From an uncultured Ruminococcus sp. (GTDB lineage: Bacteria; Bacillota; Clostridia; Oscillospirales; Acutalibacteraceae): a stretch of DNA of 64,000 bases. The stretch spans positions 116,600-180,599 of the forward strand of contig CATXZD010000004.1 of assembly GCA_958403905.1 (NCBI GenBank). Direction: 5' to 3'. Every line of letters begins with the position of its first letter. The first letter of the stretch is position 1. Under the pieces are notes generated by a model. That model was not told the origin of the DNA. It ran no database searches and was given only the letters and a program-made list of their open reading frames with translations. A program made the position numbers and the translations under genes. Below are positions 8,646-16,697 of this stretch, piece by piece.

Positions 8646-9158
8646 TTAAATATTTTCTATGTAGTTTAATATATAGTCATAACCAGACTTATTTCCGTTT
8701 ACTTTTGTATAATTAATATGGCTGTGGTTTAATAAGTCTAATATGTTATAAGCTATTTTATCACTTTCTTCAGCAGTTTGATTTCTACCGATTTTACTAT
8801 ATGGTTTAACTCTTTTAATATAAAAATTAATATTATTATAAGAATTAAAATCTTCCCATATAGTATCTTCAAGATGTCTTGGTGCAAGAGAATTTAAATA
8901 TATTATTCCTATCGGTAAAGGAGAATCTGTAATAACAAAATCAACTTTGTTTTTTAATCTTGATAATCTATATGACTGACAGCCAGATACATAAAATTGA
9001 TTATTGAGTGCGGCTTGATTTTCATCCCAAGTTAAATCTTTAGCAAATTCTGTTACAAGCTCAACATTATAACCTCTCATTTTTAGTTGACTAAAAATAT
9101 ATGAAGCTCCTGTAGATTTACCGCTTGATGGAGCACCCCATAAGTTAATAACTATCAT
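8646..9158 (-). CDS. P-loop nucleotide kinase-like ATPase
   Basis: A 170-residue protein with a Walker A box GAPSSGKST at about residues 8-16 and a Walker B-like strand DFVITDSPLP near residue 75. It resembles the NadR-C/AAA_28-type small kinases found in many phages. The substrate is unknown; the nearby guanylate kinase, ThyX-like protein and dUTPase suggest a role in nucleotide supply. It ends just before a terminator-like hairpin. Confidence 0.6.
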   Translation of the reverse strand: MIVINLWGAPSSGKSTGASYIFSQLKMRGYNVELVTEFAKDLTWDENQAALNNQFYVSGCQSYRLSRLKNKVDFVITDSPLPIGIIYLNSLAPRHLEDTIWEDFNSYNNINFYIKRVKPYSKIGRNQTAEESDKIAYNILDLLNHSHINYTKVNGNKSGYDYILNYIENI

Positions 9159-9159
9159 T

Positions 9160-9387
9160 TTATTTGTCCTCCTTGTTTTTATACTTTAAATTATAAACTA
9201 TAAATGTAAAATAAAGAAAAATTAGTAAAATAACGATTATAGCGAATGCACTGTTAATTAATACTTTATTAAACGATAAAATCCATTGTACAAACATTGA
9301 AATATAATTGCCTATTATGCCGAATATAGCGATAGATATTAAGCTAATTCCAACTGATTTTAATATATTTTTAAATTTTTTATTCAT
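9160..9387 (-). CDS. Small membrane protein
   Basis: A 75-residue protein with two clear hydrophobic segments (about 12-33 and 44-67), a basic N-terminus and a Lys-rich tail. It starts one base past the stop spacing of the kinase gene downstream and is part of the same operon. No family was recognised; small two-helix phage proteins include superinfection-exclusion and holin-like proteins, but nothing here decides that. Confidence 0.6.
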   Translation of the reverse strand: MNKKFKNILKSVGISLISIAIFGIIGNYISMFVQWILSFNKVLINSAFAIIVILLIFLYFTFIVYNLKYKNKEDK

Positions 9388-9398
9388 ATTTTCTTCCT

Positions 9399-9965
9399 TT
9401 AATTCAATGCTATTTTTGGATTTAATTTTAGAAGATTATAAATATCCTCAATGCTTTTGCTGTATTTTTCATTATTCATTACTAAATCAACTTCTCTTTC
9501 AAATTCAGCGAATTGTCCTTCGTCTGATACACTTCTACGATATGCTTCCTCTATATCATCACCACGTTCTAAAAGTTTGATCAACCTTGAACGTCTGTCA
9601 ACTTTAAGATACACAATAAATATATCAAGACCAAGTTCAGGGTGTTCTTGTGCATAGCGTTTAAAAGCTCTTACACCTGTAGGATTTAATACTACGACTT
9701 TATTGTCATCTTTGCCAAAATTGATTGCTGTACCATATTGCCAACCTCCGTAATTAGTGTATTCAACAAAACTACCTTGCTTTATCATATTGCAAAACAC
9801 TTCATCGGTAACAAAATGATAATCAACACCATTTATTTCACCCTCTCTTTGAGGACGAGTTGTGTATGTAATTATACGTGAAAAATTATTAATATTATCA
9901 TCTGCAATTCTTTTAGCAAGAGTTGTTTTACCCGAAGTTGATTCACCTGCTATAATCAATATCAT
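9399..9965 (-). CDS. gmk: Guanylate kinase-like nucleotide kinase
   Basis: Phosphorylates (d)GMP to (d)GDP. The 188 residues carry a P-loop GESTSGKTT at 7-15, the GMP-binding block TTRPQREGEINGVDYHFV (about 36-53) and a lid segment with ERGDDIEEAYRR. All blocks are of the guanylate kinase family, and the length is close to the usual 190-205. The Walker A is unusual (EST rather than PSG). In a phage it would help feed dGTP synthesis alongside the ribonucleotide reductase. Confidence 0.85.
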   Translation of the reverse strand: MILIIAGESTSGKTTLAKRIADDNINNFSRIITYTTRPQREGEINGVDYHFVTDEVFCNMIKQGSFVEYTNYGGWQYGTAINFGKDDNKVVVLNPTGVRAFKRYAQEHPELGLDIFIVYLKVDRRSRLIKLLERGDDIEEAYRRSVSDEGQFAEFEREVDLVMNNEKYSKSIEDIYNLLKLNPKIALN

Positions 9966-9989
9966 ATAACCACTTCCTTGTTTTAGTTT

Positions 9990-10205
9990 TTATTCCATAT
10001 ATTCTTCTAAATCTAAAGGATTAATACTTTTATGTTTTGTGTTGACAACTGTATTGGTTTCTTTGTCATATTTATAAAGTTTGTAATTTTTTATATTGTC
10101 GTAAGTAATAATGTATTCCAATTGTTCGTCTATTGAATAATGTCTTACAGATATTTGTTCTGATTTAGGAATACCTTTGATTTTATGATTGTACCAATTT
10201 ATCAT
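9990..10205 (-). CDS. Hypothetical phage protein (71 aa)
   Basis: A small protein rich in Tyr, Lys and Asn with alternating charged and hydrophobic residues. It has no recognised motif or membrane segment. Its place in the tightly packed operon and its own GGAAG-type ribosome site upstream argue that it is real. Confidence 0.5.
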   Translation of the reverse strand: MINWYNHKIKGIPKSEQISVRHYSIDEQLEYIITYDNIKNYKLYKYDKETNTVVNTKHKSINPLDLEEYME

Positions 10206-10231
10206 AATTGCATCACACTTTATTTTGTTTT

Positions 10232-10573
10232 TTAATTATTATTGTAATCGCCAGTTTGAATAAAGCAATTGTTACATTTGCCATTGTTCATACAAAACCA
10301 ATGCCCTATGTAAGTGTCACACAGCAATCTTCTCTGCTCCATTGGCAAATTTAAATATTCTTTGCAAATGAGTTTGCCGATTTCTGATTCTTCTTTTTCA
10401 GGGTGTTTTTCACATTCTTGTAAACACCATTCAATGTCATCATTATCATAATTATCATCGTCTAACAAAATATGAAGAAGTCCACCCGATGCACAACCTT
10501 CAAGGTTATATAAACATCCAATATATTCTCGTATTGTTTCTAAATGATTGTTATAATATTTACATTTACTCAA
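10232..10573 (-). CDS. Cys-rich hypothetical phage protein (113 aa)
   Basis: Cysteines at both ends (CKYYNNH and CLYNLEGC near the N-terminus; CMNNGKCNNC at the C-terminus) suggest a metal-binding site closing the fold. The middle is acidic (a DDDNYDNDDIEW stretch). No family was recognised. It may be one of the many zinc-binding small phage proteins in this region. Confidence 0.55.
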   Translation of the reverse strand: MSKCKYYNNHLETIREYIGCLYNLEGCASGGLLHILLDDDNYDNDDIEWCLQECEKHPEKEESEIGKLICKEYLNLPMEQRRLLCDTYIGHWFCMNNGKCNNCFIQTGDYNNN

Positions 10574-10600
10574 TTTATGTCTTCCTTTTGCTTTAATTTA

Positions 10601-10849
10601 TTAATCACTAATTTCTGATAAACCGATATTAAGCATAATTGCTTGTTCAAAAATAGTTAATTCGTTAAAACTCTCTTTTATAAATTCTTTAGCACATTCT
10701 TTACAAACGTCCTTATCATCTAAACGATATTCTGCATTTTCTTCACCGCAAATATCACAAGTATAAACAGCAACACGATTATAAGGGCAAGTATTACCAA
10801 GACAAGGTAGAGTACAATCAACACAAACACTTGTATATTTTTTACTCAT
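10601..10849 (-). CDS. Small zinc-ribbon-like protein
   Basis: An 82-residue protein with two cysteine sets: CVDCTLPCLGNTCPYNR at the N-terminus and CDICGEENAEYRLDDKDVCKEC in the middle, the latter with ribbon spacing. A short helical tail follows. It overlaps the ThyX-like gene by a few bases. Likely a zinc protein; function unknown. Confidence 0.6.
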   Translation of the reverse strand: MSKKYTSVCVDCTLPCLGNTCPYNRVAVYTCDICGEENAEYRLDDKDVCKECAKEFIKESFNELTIFEQAIMLNIGLSEISD

Positions 10850-11420
10850 TGTTATTCTCCTTGTTGTTCAAAACTAACTCACCAAATTCAGGTATTTCTT
10901 CAAGTTGCTTACAAAATTCTCGCCATTCAGGAAGTCTGTGATTCTTACGCTGATAATAAATAGTTTTTAATTGTCTAAAATTAGTTGTCATAGCTGCAGT
11001 TAATTTGAAACCACAAGGATTAGAATATAGCAATCGAAGATAATCTTCTTTATCTTGTGTTTCATTGTACCTATCTTTGAGTTCATTCATTATTGCAACA
11101 ATACGCTTGTCCGTATATTCTGAATATTGATTGTCTAATTCAAATTTACTAATTCGGTGCATTGTTGATTGACTGGAAATGAAATCAAAAAAATGATAAC
11201 GCTCTGCTTCAGTCCATGCCTTAACAGTAAATGTCAAATCAAATTGTGCTATACAACCTGTTAGAAATTGATCATGTCCTGAACCAACTTTACTTTGAGC
11301 GAGAGAGTATGTTCTATCAACAATGTCTGAATTAGCCTTATTGACATCTGTAATCATAGGAAATTTACTCCCTCTAATTGCGTTATCAATGCCATATATA
11401 TGTAAATTACTAACAACCAT
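10842..11420 (-). CDS. ThyX-fold-like phage protein
   Basis: About 192 residues. GSGHDQFLTGCIAQFDL, KAWTEAERYHFFDFISSQSTMHR and TNFRQLKTIYYQRKNHRLPEW follow the order of conserved helices in flavin-dependent thymidylate synthase (ThyX). The last motif resembles the region around the ThyX signature RHRxxSxNExSxRY, but that signature is not present as such. It may be a divergent ThyX or a phage family that reuses the fold. ATG 11420 with an AAAGGTG site is chosen over an upstream GTG. Neighbouring dUTPase and kinases support a nucleotide role, which remains inference. Confidence 0.5.
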   Translation of the reverse strand: MVVSNLHIYGIDNAIRGSKFPMITDVNKANSDIVDRTYSLAQSKVGSGHDQFLTGCIAQFDLTFTVKAWTEAERYHFFDFISSQSTMHRISKFELDNQYSEYTDKRIVAIMNELKDRYNETQDKEDYLRLLYSNPCGFKLTAAMTTNFRQLKTIYYQRKNHRLPEWREFCKQLEEIPEFGELVLNNKENNNE

Positions 11421-11471
11421 ATTTATCACCTTTCTTTCGCATCTTATAAAAACAAGGTTTTTTGAGGTACT

Positions 11472-12086
11472 TTAATTAATCCAATCTATCGTTGGTTTAC
11501 CTTCGTAACCTTTCTCCCAAACAAACCAAGCATAAGCAACGGCACTACCGCCACCTTTACGCATAGCTTCAAATTCAGCATTTTTAGCACACAATAATCT
11601 ACCACTGGCAACATATATAATCTTTGGTGGAGAAATTTCAAATAATTTTCTTCTTTCTTTTCCTTCAAGGAATTGTAATTTGAGGAACATAGCGACCTTA
11701 TGTCCTTTGGATATACATTGTAATGATTTTTCAACAAACTTTTTCGCATTTTTGTAGGGCGGGTTAGTAATAACATCTAAATCTAATTCTTTCGTAGGAT
11801 TAAACTTTAAAAAATCTAATACCCTTGTATTAGGATAACCTCTATCAACAATATCAGAACACTTAACTTTATATCCATGTTGTTTAAGTACATCTGCTAA
11901 ATGACCTTCGCCTACAGCATTTTCCCAAACAATAGAAGAAAACTTTTCTTTTTCTAAAAGTAATTCCATCGCTTTAGGCTCGGTTGCATAATAATCGTTT
12001 GTTTCTCTTTCTTTGTCGGTATGATTTGAAGCTCCTAATGTTTTATAAATTGAATTAGAGTCACCAGTCCAATCTTTACTCGACAT
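11472..12086 (-). CDS. Adenine-N6-type DNA methyltransferase
   Basis: About 204 residues. ENAVGEGHLADVLKQHGYKV is the S-adenosylmethionine-binding motif I and VITNPPYKNA is the catalytic NPPY motif IV of adenine-N6 methyltransferases, in gamma-class order. The target sequence cannot be read. ATG 12086 is preferred because an upstream GTG would leave no spacing to the GAGGGG ribosome site. It is packed head to tail with another NPPF-type enzyme, and no restriction endonuclease is nearby, so protection of phage DNA is likelier than restriction-modification. Confidence 0.8.
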   Translation of the reverse strand: MSSKDWTGDSNSIYKTLGASNHTDKERETNDYYATEPKAMELLLEKEKFSSIVWENAVGEGHLADVLKQHGYKVKCSDIVDRGYPNTRVLDFLKFNPTKELDLDVITNPPYKNAKKFVEKSLQCISKGHKVAMFLKLQFLEGKERRKLFEISPPKIIYVASGRLLCAKNAEFEAMRKGGGSAVAYAWFVWEKGYEGKPTIDWIN

Positions 12087-12091
12087 AGCTT

Positions 12092-12619
12092 TCACTTCCC
12101 CTCATGACAAAATAAACTTTCCATTATTATCTGTTTAGGCAAGAAGTTCCAACAATAATAGCTACTACTAAATGTAATTTTATTATTGACTTTCCCATCA
12201 TTTTTGAATTTCATTCGTTCTTCAAACATTAGTAATTGCAAATCTTTCTCTTTGAAAATTTGTTTTGGAGCAGAATCATTTAACCAAGTATTGCTCATTA
12301 TTAAAGCAAATGGCTTATTAAACGATAAGGCTCTTTCAAATATTTTTCTTTTATTTGTAAACGGAGGATTACTGATAATACAATCCCACTTTTCTTTTGG
12401 TTCATATGTATAAAAGTCTTGTCCGTTTATAATGTGGGTGGAAATTACTTTATTTCCATTCGCTCTAATTTGTTTTACAAACTCGCTTGTTTCTAAATCA
12501 AAAGGACACCAAACTATAAAATCTTTCGGAATATATTTTAAAATAGGTTTTACTGCATAATTCAAAGTTAAACATTCATCGTTCTTGCCTTTGCTGTAAA
12601 GTATATTTTGGCTATCCAT
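12092..12619 (-). CDS. Methyltransferase-like protein with NPPF motif
   Basis: About 175 residues. FIVWCPFDLETSEFVKQIRANG replaces the usual Gly-rich motif I, and CIISNPPFTNKRK is a clear motif IV. The pattern suits a small phage adenine methyltransferase or a relative with weakened cofactor binding. ATG 12619 has an AAGGAG site; longer readings lack one. Its stop overlaps the start region of the next methyltransferase gene. Confidence 0.65.
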   Translation of the reverse strand: MDSQNILYSKGKNDECLTLNYAVKPILKYIPKDFIVWCPFDLETSEFVKQIRANGNKVISTHIINGQDFYTYEPKEKWDCIISNPPFTNKRKIFERALSFNKPFALIMSNTWLNDSAPKQIFKEKDLQLLMFEERMKFKNDGKVNNKITFSSSYYCWNFLPKQIIMESLFCHEGK

Positions 12620-12630
12620 ATCATCACTCC

Positions 12631-13434
12631 TTACCAAGCATCAAAAAATCTAACAACTCCGTACTGAACCACAAATCTTTGACTTTCGTGCCAAGAACTA
12701 TATGTCAAACTTGTTGAGTACATATATAAAATTCTGTGTGGAACAGCAAGTCCACCTGAATAAAAAATAAAATCAACTGCATTGTAACTATCTTGATTAG
12801 GTGCTGAATTATAACCATAATACTGATATGTATTGATCAACTCTTGAATGGAACTACAATTGCTTCTTATCATTCCATCTCTCATAGATTGTGCAATTAA
12901 ACAACAAGCCTCATAACCATAACTTCCAAATTCACCCATTATTACTCTTGCAGCTAATTCTCTGTCAGCAGACGATAAGTTTATAACTCGTGGTTTGTAA
13001 GAATAATCAGGATTATTAATATCAATCAAATGACTACCAGTAGATTTTGTATTAATATCAGGTGAAATATCTTCGTAATAATCGTTATCAGTAACTTCAA
13101 CTTCTCCATTCTCTATTTCAACTTGTTCATTTTTAACAGGAATGATTGAATTGACTTCAGTAACTTCGGTTGGCTCAGTAATCTTTTCGGTAGATTTCTC
13201 GGTAGGAGATGTTGAAGGACTTATGGTTTCTTTATTTTTATTTGCAATGAAATGTGTACCTGTTGTCGTAGACTGAATTATGATTTCATCAGGCGTTGCA
13301 GTATTAGTAGGCGACATAAATGCAATAGCAAATACGCTAATGACAGTTGTGAAAATAATTAATGCAGAAAAAAATATCGCAAGAGTTTTTCTTAAATAAT
13401 TTGTTCTTCTAAAATGTTTTCTATCATTCTTCAT
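12631..13434 (-). CDS. Membrane-anchored SleB/CwlJ-like cell-wall hydrolase
   Basis: A 267-residue protein. Basic N-terminus, one transmembrane segment (about 16-40), a Ser/Thr/Glu/Pro-rich spacer (about 45-135) and a C-terminal domain with RELAARVIMGEFGSYGYEACCLIAQSMRD. That matches the hydrolase_2 (SleB/CwlJ) family, in which the glutamate in the MGE motif is the likely catalytic residue. Such enzymes cleave peptidoglycan, best known from spore cortex germination. It is far from any lysis cassette and carries an anchor rather than a cleavable signal. A role in wall remodelling of the lysogen or host entry is possible. The recurrent motif lies 21 bases upstream. Confidence 0.75.
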   Translation of the reverse strand: MKNDRKHFRRTNYLRKTLAIFFSALIIFTTVISVFAIAFMSPTNTATPDEIIIQSTTTGTHFIANKNKETISPSTSPTEKSTEKITEPTEVTEVNSIIPVKNEQVEIENGEVEVTDNDYYEDISPDINTKSTGSHLIDINNPDYSYKPRVINLSSADRELAARVIMGEFGSYGYEACCLIAQSMRDGMIRSNCSSIQELINTYQYYGYNSAPNQDSYNAVDFIFYSGGLAVPHRILYMYSTSLTYSSWHESQRFVVQYGVVRFFDAW

Positions 13435-13454
13435 TTATTTCCTCCTTTAGATTA

Positions 13455-13485
13455 TTAACATATAGGATTTTTAACTTAACCTATA
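13455..13485 (-). repeat. Recurrent leader motif, copy 1
   Basis: On the minus strand the core reads CTATATGTTAA, 21 nt upstream of the SleB-like gene. CCTATA (13480-13485) and TATAGG (13461-13466) form an inverted repeat around it. One of eight related copies in the phage region. Confidence 0.65.
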
Positions 13486-13674
13486 AGTTAATTTCTCTTC
13501 CCTTTTTAATAGTAATACAATAAGGATTAAATCGTCTACCTGTCCGTTGGCTATAAATCCACCTGTATCTTTTAAAGTACAGCCATCTTTGTTATGAGAT
13601 TGTTCTTTAATCATTTCAAGTGGCCAAAGAATATCGTCTAATCGATTCTTTAATTTAAACGGTTTGTTATTCAT
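13471..13674 (-). CDS. Hypothetical phage protein (67 aa)
   Basis: A small protein without recognised motif. It overlaps the methyltransferase gene upstream by 8 bp. Its 3' end overlaps the recurrent motif that serves the next gene. Confidence 0.5.
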   Translation of the reverse strand: MNNKPFKLKNRLDDILWPLEMIKEQSHNKDGCTLKDTGGFIANGQVDDLILIVLLLKREEKLTYRLS

Positions 13675-14434
13675 GTTTTACTCCTTCTATTCTTTCTTTT
13701 GCTATCTTGAAATAGTTTTCATCAAGTTCAATACCTATAAAATTACGATTTGTATTAATACACGCAACGCCTGTACTGCCACTGCCCATACAGTTATCAA
13801 GAACAGTCTGTCCCTCGTTTGTGTATGTTCGGATAAGCCATTCAAGCAAAGATACAGGCTTTTCGGTTCTATGATTAGATACACTTGGATGTGGCTTTTG
13901 AAATGATAATATGCTTGTAGGATATTTTTCTATACTACCTGCTCTACTATCATCCGCTATATGAAACTCACCATAGTTTTGATTTTTGTGTTTTCTATTT
14001 TGATAAGAGATACCTTTGCTATGTAATGGTTCACCTTTAGTAAACTGTGGATTATATGTAGGAAGTTTTTTATAAAATACAGCAATTTGTTCGTGTTGCC
14101 GCAACGGCATTCTTTTGGCATTTAGAAATCCCGTTTTTAACTGTTTATCCCAAACCAAATCATACCTGAATAATTTTCTGTTACTGTTTACCAAATCCAC
14201 AAAAAAACGCCCCTGCCCGAACAATAGAATAGCTCCATTCTTTTTTATAATTCTTTCATACTCTTTCCATAATGGGGTAAATGGGATTTGAATATCAAAG
14301 TTATTTTTTGTAGCTCCATACGGCAAATCGCAAAGTATCATATCTATACTTTTATCAGGTATTTTATTCATTAGTTCAAGACAATCGCCTTGCATAAGTC
14401 TGCAAATTTCTCTCTCTCTCTTAGTCACTTTCAT
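13667..14434 (-). CDS. Site-specific DNA methyltransferase (N4/N6 type)
   Basis: About 255 residues. MILCDLPYGATKNNFD is the catalytic motif IV (DLPY variant) near the N-terminus, and TVLDNCMGSGSTGVACINTNRNFIGIE near the C-terminus is the cofactor motif I, giving the beta-class order. EKPVSLLEWLIRTYT is the conserved segment just before it. The family methylates adenine N6 or cytosine N4 within a short target. ATG 14434 has an AAGGGAG site at good spacing. The recurrent leader motif lies 21 nt upstream. Confidence 0.88.
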   Translation of the reverse strand: MKVTKREREICRLMQGDCLELMNKIPDKSIDMILCDLPYGATKNNFDIQIPFTPLWKEYERIIKKNGAILLFGQGRFFVDLVNSNRKLFRYDLVWDKQLKTGFLNAKRMPLRQHEQIAVFYKKLPTYNPQFTKGEPLHSKGISYQNRKHKNQNYGEFHIADDSRAGSIEKYPTSILSFQKPHPSVSNHRTEKPVSLLEWLIRTYTNEGQTVLDNCMGSGSTGVACINTNRNFIGIELDENYFKIAKERIEGVKHE

Positions 14435-14454
14435 AGTATCCACTCCCTTATATG

Positions 14455-14480
14455 TTTAATATATAGGTTTACTTACTATA
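14455..14480 (-). repeat. Recurrent leader motif, copy 2
   Basis: Minus strand core AGTAAACCTATATATTAA with TATAG/CTATA arms nine bases apart. It overlaps the 3' end of the Dam-like pseudogene and precedes the methyltransferase gene by 21 nt. Confidence 0.7.
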
Positions 14481-15354
14481 ATTACAAATAAAAACCTCTT
14501 TTGCTTGTGAGTTGCCTTTACCACAAGCCATATATGTAAATTTATCAAATGTATATACATTCCAGTTATTCTTTTCACACCATTGAATTAATTGTTGATT
14601 AGACTGACCTTTATTTTCAAATACATTAGATAGACCCCATTTTATATTTGCTTCATTAAGAAGTTCACAAAATTTATATAAACTTAATTCATCATCTAAA
14701 TTCCAACCATTGTTTTCATTATATGTAGCAGTTGTATTTAAATAAGGTGGATCAAGATAAACAAAATCATTTGAGCATAGTCTTGTTATTGGTAAATTAC
14801 GAAAATCAAAGTTTGATATATACACATTTTTTCGCTTAAAAAATTGGCAACCATCTCGAATATATTGCTCGTTCTGCTCGGTGAAAGCTCCGTTTCCAAA
14901 AGACATATTGAACTCACCTTTATTGTTGAAACGCATTTGCTGTGAGAATGCATAAAACATACAAGAATAAATGTCATTACAATCCTTTGTTAAATTTGCA
15001 AATTTTCTCATTTCAAAATATCGTTCTTTGTATATTGAAGATTCGTTTGAATTTTGTTTAGTTCCAATTCTTTTCATACCAAACTTTTCAATATTATTAA
15101 TAATATGTGCAATAATTGTATCTGCTGATTTTTGTTGAAACATTTGATATAACTTAAATATATTTTTTTTCTACATCATTAATAACACATCTTTTGGCAT
15201 TAATATTCATTGAAACAATAGCAGAGCCAGCACACAAATCATAAAATGTATAAATATTTTTTGGAAATAAATCTATAAGTCCTTTGTTGATTAATTTCTT
15301 TTTATTTCCCATATAAAAAATAGGACTAATAATACACTGACTTATACTAATCAC
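14469..15354 (-). pseudogene. Dam-like (D12 class) adenine methyltransferase, frameshifted
   Basis: The N-terminal reading (15154-15354) has FYMGNKKKL and the motif I segment FYDLCAGSAIVSMN; the C-terminal reading (14469-15143) has FVYLDPPYLNTTATY, the DPPY motif IV. The two lie in different frames. Removing one A from the eight-A run at 15163-15170 joins them smoothly through NDVEKNIFKLYQMFQQ. Known enzymes of this class methylate GATC-like sites. The break may be a true mutation, a sequencing slip, or transcriptional slippage on the A-run that still yields some full-length protein. Confidence 0.85.
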
Positions 15355-15361
15355 CTCATTT

Positions 15362-15760
15362 TTATTTTTCTTCTTTACAGCCGTTCAATGCCCACCGTAA
15401 ATTCTCAATCATCTTTTCAACCTCTTCTTTTTCATATACGACTACCCAATCGTCTTCATCATAATCGTTAGAATCTGTATCTATTATAGTATTCCAGTAA
15501 AAATCATCTACGCCATTTTCATCATTATGGGTATCTATATATGTACCAGAACAAGGGACGTAATTTAACATATGCAGTACGCCATTAAATTGTCCAGATT
15601 CTACAGTACAATTAGTATCGTTATGACCACACATAATATTAATTCCTCTAATGGGCATATCTCCATTAGAACCATTTGGATCGAAGTTTTTATCGTCAAT
15701 AGCGCTGAACACAGTACCGTTTGGCATATGTGCAAGTTCTTTTCCATTAATAATTTTCAT
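15362..15760 (-). CDS. Hypothetical phage protein (132 aa)
   Basis: An acidic protein; the segment MKIINGKELAHMPNGTVFSAIDD resembles the start of small phage proteins of unknown role that open with a beta-hairpin. A coiled, Glu/Lys-rich C-terminus follows. No catalytic motif is seen. Confidence 0.6.
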   Translation of the reverse strand: MKIINGKELAHMPNGTVFSAIDDKNFDPNGSNGDMPIRGINIMCGHNDTNCTVESGQFNGVLHMLNYVPCSGTYIDTHNDENGVDDFYWNTIIDTDSNDYDEDDWVVVYEKEEVEKMIENLRWALNGCKEEK

Positions 15761-15799
15761 ATATAATACCTCTTGTTAAATTAAAATTCATATAATCTT

Positions 15800-16102
15800 T
15801 TATCTTGACTCAATAGGCGTTTTAGGTAATTCCATCCAATATAGAATGTCATTTCTTTCATAATAACTCCATTCAGAATCATATTCATACCAACCTGATT
15901 TATCTTTTTTATCAGCAAAATCAAATTCATTTACTTTATATAAATTAGTAGCGTAATTAATTACTTTAACTACACTTTTAATAATTTTTTTGTTACCTTT
16001 ATAATATTGTAATTCACTACAAACAATATATGAGCCATTCTTTTTAGGCGGATCAGTTTTTGCATTGTGCCATTCAGCAATAGTTTTATTTTTGTTGTTC
16101 AT
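15800..16102 (-). CDS. Small phage protein of DUF551 type
   Basis: 100 residues. EWHNAKTDPPKKNGSYIVCSELQYY near the start and a later W-containing segment (ILYWMELP) follow the pattern of DUF551-like phage proteins, which begin with a W-x-x-x-x-x-x-P-P-x-x-G-x-Y/F motif and end in a tryptophan near a proline. Function is unknown. A promoter and a conserved AT-rich leader lie upstream. Confidence 0.55.
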   Translation of the reverse strand: MNNKNKTIAEWHNAKTDPPKKNGSYIVCSELQYYKGNKKIIKSVVKVINYATNLYKVNEFDFADKKDKSGWYEYDSEWSYYERNDILYWMELPKTPIESR

Positions 16103-16111
16103 ATGTTACAC

Positions 16112-16136
16112 CTCTTAAAATTGAGATTTTATAAAA
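16112..16136 (-). repeat. TTTTAAGAG leader element, copy 1
   Basis: On the minus strand AAAATCTCAATTTTAAGAG just before the ribosome site of the DUF551-like gene. Similar elements occur at 31219, 42611 and 52377. The AAAA and TTTT arms could form a weak hairpin. Confidence 0.4.
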
Positions 16137-16140
16137 TTTT

Positions 16141-16192
16141 ACCCACAATATATAGTATGTATTCAATTATATCAACGCTATATATCGTGGGT
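16141..16192 (-). promoter_or_regulatory. Promoter embedded in a long inverted repeat
   Basis: On the minus strand TTGATA (16170-16175), 17 bases, TATATT (16147-16152). Both boxes lie inside an inverted repeat whose arms are ACCCACAATATATAG (from 16141) and CTATATATCGTGGGT (16178-16192). A T-run follows the repeat on the plus strand, so it might also stop plus-strand transcription. A promoter in a cruciform-type repeat suggests a bound regulator. Confidence 0.45.
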
Positions 16193-16230
16193 ATTTTTTA
16201 CTTTACACCGTATTTTTTTATTGATTTGAA

Positions 16231-16677
16231 CTAATTTGTGCCTGTGCTACCAAATCCACCTGTACCACGAGATGTTTCGTCTAATTCTTCAACTTCTAAA
16301 AATTCAAATTGTAAATACGGCATAAAAATGAGTTGTGCAATTCTTTCGCCTTGGCTTATGTATTGAATTTCATCTGTGTCGTTATGTAAAGCAACTAAAT
16401 ATTCGCCACGATAATCTTCGTCACAAATACCAACACAATTTGCTGGTCTAAGACCTCTCTTTGTAGCAATACCGCTTCTCGCAACAATCATACCAAAATA
16501 GCCCTCTGGTGGTTGAATAGACAAACCTGTATGTATTAATTTTGTAGTATGCGGAAAAATTGTAACCGAAGTATCGTTCGCATTTAAACAAGCATATAAG
16601 TCATATCCAGCAGCTTTGTTACTACCTTGTGTTGATATAATTGCATTTGAGTTGAGTTTTTTGATTTTCACATTCAT
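16231..16677 (-). CDS. dut: Deoxyuridine 5'-triphosphate nucleotidohydrolase
   Basis: Hydrolyses dUTP to dUMP and pyrophosphate, keeping uracil out of DNA and supplying dTMP synthesis. About 148 residues with all five trimeric dUTPase motifs: AAGYDLYA, ARSGIATKRGL, GICDEDYRGEY, QGERIAQLIF and the C-terminal RGTGGFGSTG that closes over the active site. ATG 16677 is taken as the start; a GTG nine bases upstream is possible. It is intact and sits among other nucleotide-metabolism genes. Confidence 0.95.
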   Translation of the reverse strand: MNVKIKKLNSNAIISTQGSNKAAGYDLYACLNANDTSVTIFPHTTKLIHTGLSIQPPEGYFGMIVARSGIATKRGLRPANCVGICDEDYRGEYLVALHNDTDEIQYISQGERIAQLIFMPYLQFEFLEVEELDETSRGTGGFGSTGTN

Positions 16678-16697
16678 AATGTTCACTCTTTCTTTGC

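Noticed and set aside
16141..16200. Rho-independent terminator for the minus-strand dut operon
   Set aside because: The T-run follows the stem only on the plus strand; on the minus strand A-rich sequence follows, and promoter boxes lie in the loop.
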